Part shown: positions 42,993 to 51,223 of the stretch, piece by piece | How positions within the stretch are numbered: position 1 is the stretch's first letter | How the letters are laid out: each line of letters starts with the position of its first letter | Assembly (NCBI GenBank): GCA_903895725.1 | Contig: CAITUV010000036.1 | Location: forward strand, 62,001 to 126,000 | DNA length: 64,000 nucleotides | Origin: an uncultured Myxococcales bacterium | GTDB taxonomy: Bacteria; Myxococcota_A; UBA9042; CAIXZC01 | Direction of reading: 5' to 3' | Position numbers and translations under genes: made by a program | Notes under the pieces: generated by a model | Seen by the model: the letters and a program-made list of their open reading frames with translations, nothing else | What the model was told of the DNA's origin: nothing | Databases searched by the model: none

Positions 42993-45900
42993 CTACTTGA
43001 CCGTGACCGAAGCGAAGTTGCAGCCCGAAAGGGTTCCGTTCGGCTTCTTGAGATACAGCCCGTACAGGTACAGCTTGCCCGACTGGACGTTGGTGTCCGA
43101 AAACGTCGTCTGGCCCATGACGTCCCCGGCCTTGCACGACGTGATCGTGTCCTTGGTGCACGTGGTGGACTCACCGCCGGGCGGAGGACAGCCTCCGGCC
43201 CCGGCCATACGGAGGATGACATACTTGGTGTAGCAGCTCTCCCACTGGGCCTGCACCGCGTTCCAGGACAGTTCCACCACGCCGGACTGAGTCGAGGTCG
43301 CCTTGACCCCGGCATTCCACTGCATGGACGCGCACGGGTCCGCCGACTTGCAGACGTTGCCGGCCCCCACGTTGCACGTAAGCCCGCTGTTGCACTTCGA
43401 GCCTGCACAGCACTTCTGCCCTTCCGCTCCACACGGGACGCACTGGTCCACCGAGCACACGGTGCCCGAAGCGCAGCTCGTGGTGGCAAACACGTAACAC
43501 CCGGTCTGCGAGTCCTTCTTGCACGTCTTGAGCGTGGATTCTCCGGAGCAGGTCGCCTCCCCCGCACTGCACTCGCTGGTACAGTTGGAATCGCCGCTGC
43601 CCGAGATGGGCACTTCGAGTTCCCCCGCCTTGGCGGACACGACGACCAGCGTCGTGCTGTACGACTTCACCGCAGTGGGGCTGAACGTCACCTTCGCCTG
43701 ACAGCTGTTCACCGTAGTCGTGCTGAGCTGCTTGGCCGAGCAGGTCTCGGACAGGGAGAAACCCGAGCTGCCAGTAAGGTAGATATCCGAGATCAGCGTG
43801 GAGCCGTTCCCCTTGAGGGCGACGGTGATCCACTCCTCCGCACTGTCGTTGACTTTCACCGGACCGAAGTCCACCTCCGGAGGCTGGCCCACCAGGTACA
43901 GCTCCTGCGCCACCGAGGTTCCGGTCAGGTCCAGGACCGCGGTCCCACTGTCGTCCGACGAGGTCCAGCTCAGCTTCACCTGGGCTGCATAGCTCTTGGT
44001 GCTCTGTCCTGACGGTGCCAGGAACTTCACGCTCACGCCCTTTGACGAGCCCGCAGCAATTGCGGTGGGGCACGGGACGTCGAACGCAGAAGCGTCTCCA
44101 GTCACGGAGCAGCCCACGCTGACGTCCTTGCCGACTCCGTTGGTGACGGTCGCGCTCAGTGTGGCACCTTCCCCCATGGGGACGTCGCCGAAGGCGAGCG
44201 TGCCCGGCTCCACGACAACGGTGGGATTGAGCACCGCGCATTGTCCGGTCTTGCAGTACTGCCCGGCCGGGCACGGGTTGTCGCATTGGCCACAGTTCTC
44301 CAGGCTGCTCTGGAGGTCGGCCTCGCAACCGTCGGCATCCGAGCCGTTGCAGTTCCGCAGCGTTCCGGAGCAGGGCACGCACTCGGCGGCGACGCACGCA
44401 GCCTGCTCACCGCAGCCGCCGGGGCACGTTTCCGCCAGGCAGGTCTTTCCCGCCGCATCGCAGGTACAGCTCTTCAGGAACGAGGCCTGGAGGCACCCGT
44501 CGGCCTCGGTGCTGCACTCGAACAGAGCGCTGTCGGCGCAAACCGTGCCCGCCCCGAGATCGGCCTCCTGGCACGCGTTGGACTGGCAGTCGCAGCTGCA
44601 CTCCTCCGGGCACGAATAGCAGTCTTCGCCAAAGCCCTTGTCGCACCCCCCGTTTCCACAGCAGCTGCCGCAGTCTTCGGGGCAGCCCGAGCAGCTCTCG
44701 CCTTCCACGCACGCCCCGTCCCCGCATGGGGCGCACGCGCCGCAGTCCTTGAAGCAGGTCAGGCAGTCTTCGCCGTCGGCCAGCTTGCACGCGCCGTCAC
44801 CGCAACACCCGCCGCAGTCCTCCGGGCAGCTCTTGCAGCTCTCGTACAGCCCGTCCTCGCAAGTGCCGTTGCCGCAGCAGGCACCGCAATCGAGCTCGCA
44901 GGTCTGGCAGTCCTCGCCCATGTTGCAGAGCCCGTCCCCGCATTCGGCCTCGGGCAGACAGTCCTGGGGGCAGGTTGCATAGGACTCGTCGCAGTCGCAT
45001 TCGGCATTCCCGCAGGTCGGCTCACAGTCGTCGGGGCATGAGCACTCCTCCTCCTGCGCACAGCAGTCGTCCCCGCAGACGGGCGGGCAGTCGTCCGGGC
45101 ATCCGCAGGGAGTCTCGGCCAGCTCGCACTCTCCATTCCCGCAGACGGTCCCGAGGATCTCGGACAGCGGGGTGCACTGCTCGTCCATGAACTTCCATTC
45201 CACCACGTTCACGGTGACTCCGAAATCGGCGTCCATTCCGAAGAAGCCGGCGGTAAGCCCGGCCTCCCCTTCGATTCCGGTGCTCCCGTTGAGGCACAGC
45301 TCCTTGTCCGGAAACAGGTTCACGTTTGCATTGAGCCGCACGTAGCCATACGGGTACACGTAGGGCCCGACCAACCCGAGGAGCTTGACCGCGATTCCGG
45401 GCGAGAACGCCGTCTTCAAGTCCACGAAGGCATCGACCGACACGTCCGGATTCAGAAGCTCGGTCATGGGCTTGATGTCGAGCTTGGGCTGGACGTCCAC
45501 GCTCCCGCCCTTGTAGCTCACGGCAACCCCTCCGTACACCGACGTCCCCGAGCTCACCTCCGCCGTCAACCCGAGCTGCCCCTTGACCGACAGCACCGGC
45601 TTGGCGTTCACGGTCAGGACGACCGGCCCGATCGGTATCGCCCCCACCGGAACCTCGGCGATGACCTTCTTGATCTTCAGGGCGTTGAGCTTGGACGTAA
45701 ACTTCGCCGTGATGTCCACCGACGTCTCGAGCCCCATGTCCAACGTGAACTCGTTGAGCTCGAACCAGCCGATGTCGATGTACAGCTCCTTGACCTTAAA
45801 GCCCGCAAACATCTCGAGCGAGGCCGTGAACAGCTCCTCGCCCTGGTCCGACTTCAGCGTCAGCCCCTTCCACTCGAACTCGGCTCCGACCGAGCCTTCC

Positions 45901-46883
45901 CCCTCCACGACCAGCGGCTGCCGAGTGGCTTCGAGGGGCAGCATGCGCCCGTCCTCGGTTTCGACGAATGCCCGCAAGGCCGACGAATCCGTCTCCAGCG
46001 CCTCCCCGGGAACGAACGTTGCACCGAATCGGCAGTTCTTGACGGCCTCGGTGAGCTGAGCCGGCGTGACCTCCAGAGCCACCAGGTCCGGTCCGTCCTC
46101 GAGCACCGACTGCACCCTCACGAGCAGCGGAGGATCGGTCAGCCACAGGATGGCGCCCTCGACGATGTCCGGTCGCTCCACGGCCGGGTCGAGCTCGATG
46201 GACAGCACGCCTCCCGTCGAGGCCTCCCAACGCTCCAGGAGCTCGGTCTCCGGGTCACGCCCTTCCTCCTCGAACCCGGCCTTCAGGAAGGCCTCCCACT
46301 GATTCGGGAAGAGAACCTCGTCCCCGAACTCGAGCACGTTGGCGAACACGAGCGTGCACGCCATGGCCTGGCCGCCTGCGTCGTCCTCGACGTACAGGCA
46401 GGGCCGGTATCGCCCCGGCTCCTCGAAGGTCCGGCCCGTGCTGCCCGCACCGCTGCACTCCTGGTATACCTTGTCCACCTGGCCGTCACCGTCGAGATCC
46501 AGCGAGCAGGTTGCCGTGCGCCCGGGACCGACTGCGACCTCCCACTCGAAGGTGGACAGGAGCGGAGCGTCTCCCCACGCCGGCGTGGCGGAGAACGAAA
46601 GGATCGTGAAGCCCCCCTCGGTCCTTCCGGCCTCACACACGCCGGAGCCGCACACGCTCCCCCCGTCACACTGGGCAGAGCACTTGCACGTGCCTCCCGG
46701 TCCGACTTTCTGTTCCGGCGAGCAGATCCCGCCGATACAGGACAGCCCGTCGCCACATCCGCAATCCGACTCGCAGAAACCGCACACCCCCATCTTCTCG
46801 ACCCCGTCCGGGCAACCGCTGCCCGAGGCGCAGGCCGTCGCCAGGAGAATCGCGGTCAAGGCTGAACAGGACGCAAGACGCAT
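42993..46883 (-). CDS. Large Cys-rich lipoprotein with CGDG repeats and ASH/HYDIN-type domains
   Basis: A 1296-residue lipoprotein (signal AILLATAC). Residues about 20-65 and 590-800 are Cys-rich; the second stretch has about eight CGDG-x-C-x-xGE-x-C-x-x-CPEDCG units (for example CGDGACVEGESC). Residues about 100-560 form a beta-rich, strand-repeat region with no recognised domain. Two ASH-type (choice-of-anchor D-like) sandwiches near 930-1145 show LAFGDVPMGEGAT and VDFGPVKVNDSAE, each ending with a GTSV or GSG strand. The C-terminus is a fibronectin III-like sandwich. Surface or periplasmic scaffold inferred. The gene is tail to tail with the selenoprotein gene, 26 bases apart. Confidence 0.82.
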   Translation of the reverse strand: MRLASCSALTAILLATACASGSGCPDGVEKMGVCGFCESDCGCGDGLSCIGGICSPEQKVGPGGTCKCSAQCDGGSVCGSGVCEAGRTEGGFTILSFSATPAWGDAPLLSTFEWEVAVGPGRTATCSLDLDGDGQVDKVYQECSGAGSTGRTFEEPGRYRPCLYVEDDAGGQAMACTLVFANVLEFGDEVLFPNQWEAFLKAGFEEEGRDPETELLERWEASTGGVLSIELDPAVERPDIVEGAILWLTDPPLLVRVQSVLEDGPDLVALEVTPAQLTEAVKNCRFGATFVPGEALETDSSALRAFVETEDGRMLPLEATRQPLVVEGEGSVGAEFEWKGLTLKSDQGEELFTASLEMFAGFKVKELYIDIGWFELNEFTLDMGLETSVDITAKFTSKLNALKIKKVIAEVPVGAIPIGPVVLTVNAKPVLSVKGQLGLTAEVSSGTSVYGGVAVSYKGGSVDVQPKLDIKPMTELLNPDVSVDAFVDLKTAFSPGIAVKLLGLVGPYVYPYGYVRLNANVNLFPDKELCLNGSTGIEGEAGLTAGFFGMDADFGVTVNVVEWKFMDEQCTPLSEILGTVCGNGECELAETPCGCPDDCPPVCGDDCCAQEEECSCPDDCEPTCGNAECDCDESYATCPQDCLPEAECGDGLCNMGEDCQTCELDCGACCGNGTCEDGLYESCKSCPEDCGGCCGDGACKLADGEDCLTCFKDCGACAPCGDGACVEGESCSGCPEDCGSCCGNGGCDKGFGEDCYSCPEECSCDCQSNACQEADLGAGTVCADSALFECSTEADGCLQASFLKSCTCDAAGKTCLAETCPGGCGEQAACVAAECVPCSGTLRNCNGSDADGCEADLQSSLENCGQCDNPCPAGQYCKTGQCAVLNPTVVVEPGTLAFGDVPMGEGATLSATVTNGVGKDVSVGCSVTGDASAFDVPCPTAIAAGSSKGVSVKFLAPSGQSTKSYAAQVKLSWTSSDDSGTAVLDLTGTSVAQELYLVGQPPEVDFGPVKVNDSAEEWITVALKGNGSTLISDIYLTGSSGFSLSETCSAKQLSTTTVNSCQAKVTFSPTAVKSYSTTLVVVSAKAGELEVPISGSGDSNCTSECSAGEATCSGESTLKTCKKDSQTGCYVFATTSCASGTVCSVDQCVPCGAEGQKCCAGSKCNSGLTCNVGAGNVCKSADPCASMQWNAGVKATSTQSGVVELSWNAVQAQWESCYTKYVILRMAGAGGCPPPGGESTTCTKDTITSCKAGDVMGQTTFSDTNVQSGKLYLYGLYLKKPNGTLSGCNFASVTVK

Positions 46884-46920
46884 ACATGCCCCCCTTGAAC
46901 AAGACTCAGTTCTGGGGGCG

Positions 46921-46949
46921 AGCATACGCGAGGGTACCGGCAGGCGCAA
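46921..46949 (-). promoter_or_regulatory. Candidate promoter for the 1296-residue lipoprotein
   Basis: Reading leftward: -35 TTGCGC (46949-46944), 17-base spacer, -10 TATGCT (46926-46921), 37 bases before the start codon. Confidence 0.4.
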
Positions 46950-46985
46950 TAGGTCAGCGGGAGTCACATACGTCAGCGGGAGTCG

Positions 46986-48287
46986 CTACTCTCCCATGCA
47001 CTTCTTGTAGGCCTCAGCGCAATTGCCCTTGAGCGCCTTGTCCTCGCACTCCGGAGTGGCCTGTTCTCCGCACTCGGCCACGATGCAGTTGGCCACCGCG
47101 GCAAAGTCGTCCTGCGCCTGCCCGCTGCCGCTCTCGAAACAGGCCGAGACGCATTCCTGGTCGCCGGCTGCGCAGGTCCCGAAGCAGTCCACGATCTCCT
47201 TGCACGTCGCTGCCCCGGGCGGGAAGCAGGCCTCCAGCTCGGCCTGGCATGCGGCTTCGGCGTCCGAGATGCACTTCTGGTCGCCCTGTGCGCACTCCCA
47301 GTAGCCGTTCTTCTGCAGGCAATCGATGATCGCAGTGTAGGTCTTCTGCGCCTCGACCGTGCCCTGGGACCAGCAATCCGAGACACAGGGATTGGGCTGC
47401 CCGTCCGGAACCTCGGGACAATTGCCGAAGCAGTCGCTGAGCCCCTGGCAGTCCAGGTCGCCGTGGAAGCACTCGTAGTAGTAGTCCTGGCACGGAGCGA
47501 ACTTCTCTTCCAGACAGGCGTCCAGCTCCACCGACCCGTCCATGTATGTCTCGAAGCACTGGAAGTACCCGGAATCGGTGAGGCACTGAATCAGGTTGTT
47601 GTAGATCACCTGCGCACCGAGCTCGGCCTCGTTGATGCAGTTCTGGATGCAGGCCTGGTCACCTTCGGGGCACGTGTCGAAGCAGTCGAAGATCCAGGGA
47701 CAGTCCTTGATGGCATCGGCCTGGCACTGGAAGGTCTCCGGATTGCAGATCGTCTCGCTGGCCTCGCAGCCGTCGCAAGGGCAGGTTCCACACGATCCCC
47801 CGGCTCCGTCCGACCCGCATTCCTTGCCCGTGCAGTCTCCCGGACCATCCTCGCACAGACCGGTTTGACTGTTGCACGTCTCGCCCCCGCCGCATGCGCC
47901 GCACTCGCCCCCGCATCCGTCGGGACCGCATTCCTTTTCCTCACAGTCCGGCAAGCAGCACGTGCCCTCCTCCATGCACACGGCCCCGGCCCCGTCGCAT
48001 TCGCCACACGTGCCCCCGCAGCCGTCCGAGCCGCACTTCTTCCCCTCGCAGGCCGGCACGCAGCAGGTGCCGGTATCCGTGCAGACGGCCCCATCTCCCT
48101 GGCATGTACCGCACTCGCCACCGCACCCGTCCGGCCCGCATTCCTTCCCGTCGCAGGCCGGGTTGCAGACGTCCGCCGCAGTCAGCTCCAGGTGGAACGA
48201 GGCATCCGCATCCGGACTGTCCTGGCTTGCACCGCACCCGACAACCAGGGCTGCTGCCACTACCAGCCACCAGAACCCGAGCTTCAT
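46986..48287 (-). CDS. Cys-rich lipoprotein with CGPDGCGG units and helical Cys repeats
   Basis: A 433-residue lipoprotein (signal VVAAALVVGC). Four CGxDGCGG-type cysteine units fill residues about 38-170. The rest has three helical Cys repeats of about 50 residues: DCFDTC-PEGDQAC-x3-C, then a helix with A-Q-x-x-Y/F and a closing CL-x(5)-GY-x-C (the third copy is divergent). This second repeat type resembles small extracellular disulfide-bonded helical bundles; I do not recognise a named family. AAGGAGG sits 5 bases before the ATG. It is followed by the 1296-residue lipoprotein gene after 102 bases, on the same strand. Confidence 0.82.
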   Translation of the reverse strand: MKLGFWWLVVAAALVVGCGASQDSPDADASFHLELTAADVCNPACDGKECGPDGCGGECGTCQGDGAVCTDTGTCCVPACEGKKCGSDGCGGTCGECDGAGAVCMEEGTCCLPDCEEKECGPDGCGGECGACGGGETCNSQTGLCEDGPGDCTGKECGSDGAGGSCGTCPCDGCEASETICNPETFQCQADAIKDCPWIFDCFDTCPEGDQACIQNCINEAELGAQVIYNNLIQCLTDSGYFQCFETYMDGSVELDACLEEKFAPCQDYYYECFHGDLDCQGLSDCFGNCPEVPDGQPNPCVSDCWSQGTVEAQKTYTAIIDCLQKNGYWECAQGDQKCISDAEAACQAELEACFPPGAATCKEIVDCFGTCAAGDQECVSACFESGSGQAQDDFAAVANCIVAECGEQATPECEDKALKGNCAEAYKKCMGE

Positions 48288-48383
48288 GACCGCCTCCTTG
48301 CATTGAGTTGGGTCAGACCGCAGGAGCATACACGCCGCGCATGTCAAAGCAAATGCCCAGACGGCCCGCCGCAACTCCATCCC

Positions 48384-48411
48384 TTGACATCCCTCGCCCC
48401 GCGTGTAGAAA
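48384..48411 (+). promoter_or_regulatory. Candidate promoter for the ACP-dehydratase operon
   Basis: Perfect -35 TTGACA (48384-48389), 16-base spacer, -10 TAGAAA (48406-48411), 55 bases before the ACP start. Confidence 0.45.
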
Positions 48412-48466
48412 TCTCCGGCACAACATCGGTCCCCGCGGGCTTCCCCCCGGGGACGGGAGAAACGAG

Positions 48467-48718
48467 ATGACTCAGGAAGAGGTTCTCGCTCTGGTCGTGA
48501 AGTACTTCACCGAGCAGTTCGAGATAGCCGCAGAGAAGATCAAGCCGGAAGCCCACCTGTTCAAGGATCTCGGGCTCGATAGCATCGATGCGCTGGACAT
48601 GGTTGGATACCTCGAGTCGGAACTGGATCTCGAGATCAAGGAGGAGGAGATCAAGACGATCCGGACGGTCCAGGACGTAGTCGACTTCATCCTCCGGAAG
48701 TCGGCGGAGAAAGCATGA
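48467..48718 (+). CDS. Acyl carrier protein
   Basis: An 83-residue acidic ACP. The phosphopantetheine Ser lies in LGLDSIDALDM; the four-helix pattern and the acidic helix 2 (ESELDLEIKEEEI) are typical. The frame is open further upstream (48308), but the ATG at 48467 follows GGGAG and gives the normal ACP length. The next gene begins at an ATGATGA overlap with its stop, and that gene is a double-hotdog dehydratase, which places this ACP in the polyketide-type pathway rather than core fatty-acid synthesis. Confidence 0.9.
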   Translation: MTQEEVLALVVKYFTEQFEIAAEKIKPEAHLFKDLGLDSIDALDMVGYLESELDLEIKEEEIKTIRTVQDVVDFILRKSAEKA

Positions 48719-49566
48719 TGACCGACTGGTTCCGGCCGGCTCGCCCGCTCGATGCGGCGCTCACCGCGGAGCCACGTTTCTCGGTCGCCTCGGACTCCCT
48801 CTTTTTCGACGGACATTTTCCGGGCCGACCGATCGTCCCCGGGATCGCCTTGCTCGGGATGGTTCGGGAGACGGCCAGGAGATCGCTCGCCGGCGTTCCA
48901 TTGCCTCTCGCCTTCCGGCGAGTCCGGTTCCGGGCGCTCATCGAGGGGGAAGCCACGCTGGTCACGCGGCTGACAGCGACCACCGCTGCCGCCGGAACGG
49001 AAGGCTCTCCAGCCGGCCCTGCCGCCGACGCTCCCGCCGCAGGATTTCCGTTCGAGGTCCGCTGGGGGGACCAGCTCGCCGCCGACGGTCTCCTGGTCCA
49101 GGCCCCCTGCGGTGCGGTCAAGCTTCCGCCGTTCGGCCCGGATGCGGTCGAAGAATCCCGATCCATCGAGGACTTCCTTCCCCACCGCGGCCGGATGCGC
49201 GTGGCCGCGAGCATCCTCAGGGTCCAGCCGGGGCTGTGCGAGGTCGAAGCCGAAGCGCTACCCTCGTGGCCGCTGGCCTTTGCGACCGGTGCGGACAGCG
49301 TCGTCCTGCTCGAGCTCCTGGCCCAGACCGCAGCCGCGATGACCGGCTGGGAGGAACGCCACACACCCGGGGGCGGAGGGCGGGGCTTCCTCGTCGGCAG
49401 TCGCTTCTTCACGTCCAGCTCGGCCGAAGTGCCCTTTGGAACCCTCTGCCGTTCTACCGTCCACAGCCTGCGCCACAGGGACAACTACCGGGTGTTCCAG
49501 GGGCTGGTCTCGGCACCCGACGGCACCTTGCTCGCTGAGGGGGAGTTGCAGGCGTTCCGGGCGTGA
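48715..49566 (+). CDS. Double-hotdog dehydratase (FabA/FabZ-ApeI type fused to ApeP type)
   Basis: A 283-residue protein with two hotdog domains. The first (1-125) contains FFDGHFPGRPIVPG (34 His), the FabZ/ApeI active-site strand. The second (about 150-283) opens with IEDFLPHRGRM, the ApeP-type dehydratase signature with its catalytic His. In aryl-polyene loci these activities are separate proteins; here one chain carries both. Predicted reaction: dehydration of beta-hydroxyacyl-ACP to enoyl-ACP. The ACP stop overlaps the start. It ends before a tandem repeat region. Confidence 0.82.
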   Translation: MMTDWFRPARPLDAALTAEPRFSVASDSLFFDGHFPGRPIVPGIALLGMVRETARRSLAGVPLPLAFRRVRFRALIEGEATLVTRLTATTAAAGTEGSPAGPAADAPAAGFPFEVRWGDQLAADGLLVQAPCGAVKLPPFGPDAVEESRSIEDFLPHRGRMRVAASILRVQPGLCEVEAEALPSWPLAFATGADSVVLLELLAQTAAAMTGWEERHTPGGGGRGFLVGSRFFTSSSAEVPFGTLCRSTVHSLRHRDNYRVFQGLVSAPDGTLLAEGELQAFRA

Positions 49567-49615
49567 GGAAGAATAGGACGATAGGACGCATGGGACCTAT
49601 AGGACGCATGGAAGG

Positions 49616-49783
49616 CATAGGACGCGGGGCGCTCTAGCCGGTCGGCTTGACTGGCGGCATAGGACGCGGGGCGCTCTAGCCGGTCAGCTTGACTGGCGGC
49701 ATGGGACGCGGGGCGCTCTAGCCGGTCAGCTTGACTGGCGGCATGGGACGCGGGGCGCTCTAGCCGGTCAGCTTGACTGGCGG
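49616..49783. repeat. Four tandem 42-bp repeats, each with a hairpin
   Basis: Four direct copies start at 49616, 49658, 49700 and 49742, with a fifth, truncated copy after 49784. Each contains an inverted repeat (GCCGGTCA / TGACTGGC with a G-U wobble and a 3-base loop), which would form an 8-bp hairpin in RNA from either strand. Shorter copies of the opening ATAGGACGCATGG element occur at 49573-49620. It lies between two convergent transcription units, where it could act as a bidirectional terminator or an mRNA 3'-end stabiliser. Confidence 0.85.
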
Positions 49784-49792
49784 CATAGGCAG

Positions 49793-51223
49793 CTAGGGGA
49801 TTCCCAGTATCCGGGCCACGGGCTCGCTGCCGGCAACGAACATGGCCGTCTGTGCGGCTCCCAGCGCCGTCCCCAGGATCCCGGGGGCCAGGACCGACTG
49901 CCCCGCGCAGAACAACCCCTTGACCGGCGTCCGGTTGAGCAGCGCAGCCTGGAACCTCTGCCCCACGGAGCGCATGACACCGTAGGCCGACCCCTGCGGG
50001 CTGCCCACCCAGTCGCTGATGGACACGGGGGTGTACAGATCCAGAATTCGCAGACCGGGCAACGCTCCCAGCACGGCCTCGGCCTCGGCGACCAGCTCCT
50101 CGGCCATCCGGTCCTTCGCTTCAGTGTACTGAGGACCGCGCGCCCCGAAACGCTCCCAGTCGCTCCACCAAGCGTACTTCAGAACCGTCAGCAGGCTCGA
50201 ATCCCGGGCCGGCTCCGGATGCAGCTGGAGAAACCGGATGCCTCGTTCATCGAACGGAGCGGGCCAGTGCATGATGTTGTACGGCAGGCCGGCATGCGTT
50301 CCCGCCGGAACCAAGGCCTGGAGGCAGACGGCGCTGCCCGTGTTCTCCAACCGTCGAATCCGATTCGAGTACGAAGGCTTCACGGCCCCGCCTGGCAGCC
50401 AGTCGAGCATCCTTTGCGGATGGACCGTGGACACGACCACCGGAGCCCGCAGCTCCCGCCCGGACTCGCATCGAACCCCCGTCACCGCCCCACCGTCGAC
50501 GCCGATGGAGACGACCGGGTCCCCGCAGACCAGCTTGCCCCCCAGCTCCTGGAGTCGCTCGGAAAGCACGTCCGCCAGGTGTGCCCCGCCGGCGGTCAGC
50601 CGCCAGGACGAAGAGAGGTAGCTGGCAAGCGTCATGTACAGGAACGACACGGGACACGACTTCCACGGGACCCCGAACCAGGCCGTGCTGGTGGCCAGCG
50701 TATGCGCGAGGTTCGAGCTGCATCGAAGAGATGCGAACTCCTCCGCCACCGAGTGGGACTTGAGCGGCGGCAGGTCACGGTCCGTGTCGAACAGGAACCC
50801 CAGGTTCTCCATGTGCGCCCAGGCGCAGCGCAGGTCGGCCATGATTCCCGCCCGGGCACTTTCCTCGCTGGGGAAGGCATCCGCCAGCGCTCGCTCAAAC
50901 CTGTCGATCCCCGACGGCAGGTCGAAGGTGTGCTCCCCGATTCGATACCGGTCGATGGGGTCCGAGACCCCCATGCGCTCGAGCGGAATCCGCCTTGTGA
51001 TGTCGAATGCGTCGAAGAACCGCCGCAGCGGCTGCCCCTCGTCCAGCGCTCCGAGGTAGTGGATCCCGACCGGGCAATCGAACCCGCCCCGACGGTAGCT
51101 GCGCATCATTCCGCCCGGTTTGCGGTTCTTCTCGATGACGGTGACGCTGTACCCCGATGACGCCAGCAGAAGGCCGCAGGTGAGGCCGCCCGCACCGGAG
51201 CCGATGATGACGACCTCACTCAC
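49793..51223 (-). CDS. CrtI/phytoene-desaturase-like FAD oxidoreductase
   Basis: A 476-residue flavoprotein. MSEVVIIGSGAGGLTCGLLLASSGYSVTVIEKN is a classic FAD-binding Rossmann start with GxGxxG and an acidic end; RRGGFDCPVGIHYLG, the TAGG strand and the C-terminal LFCAGQSVLAPGILGTALGA (second FAD contact) place it with the phytoene desaturase/retinol saturase family. Enzymes of this family desaturate or isomerise polyene chains. As part of a ketosynthase-ACP operon it probably acts on the product's double bonds. The start overlaps the stop of the ketosynthase fusion gene. Confidence 0.88.
   Translation of the reverse strand: MSEVVIIGSGAGGLTCGLLLASSGYSVTVIEKNRKPGGMMRSYRRGGFDCPVGIHYLGALDEGQPLRRFFDAFDITRRIPLERMGVSDPIDRYRIGEHTFDLPSGIDRFERALADAFPSEESARAGIMADLRCAWAHMENLGFLFDTDRDLPPLKSHSVAEEFASLRCSSNLAHTLATSTAWFGVPWKSCPVSFLYMTLASYLSSSWRLTAGGAHLADVLSERLQELGGKLVCGDPVVSIGVDGGAVTGVRCESGRELRAPVVVSTVHPQRMLDWLPGGAVKPSYSNRIRRLENTGSAVCLQALVPAGTHAGLPYNIMHWPAPFDERGIRFLQLHPEPARDSSLLTVLKYAWWSDWERFGARGPQYTEAKDRMAEELVAEAEAVLGALPGLRILDLYTPVSISDWVGSPQGSAYGVMRSVGQRFQAALLNRTPVKGLFCAGQSVLAPGILGTALGAAQTAMFVAGSEPVARILGIP

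Noticed and set aside
48325..48347. TTGACA with TATGCT before the 48287 gene
   Set aside because: The spacing is only 11 bases, incompatible with a sigma-70 promoter.
49616..49783. CRISPR array
   Set aside because: Repeats are contiguous with no variable spacers between them, and no cas gene is present.
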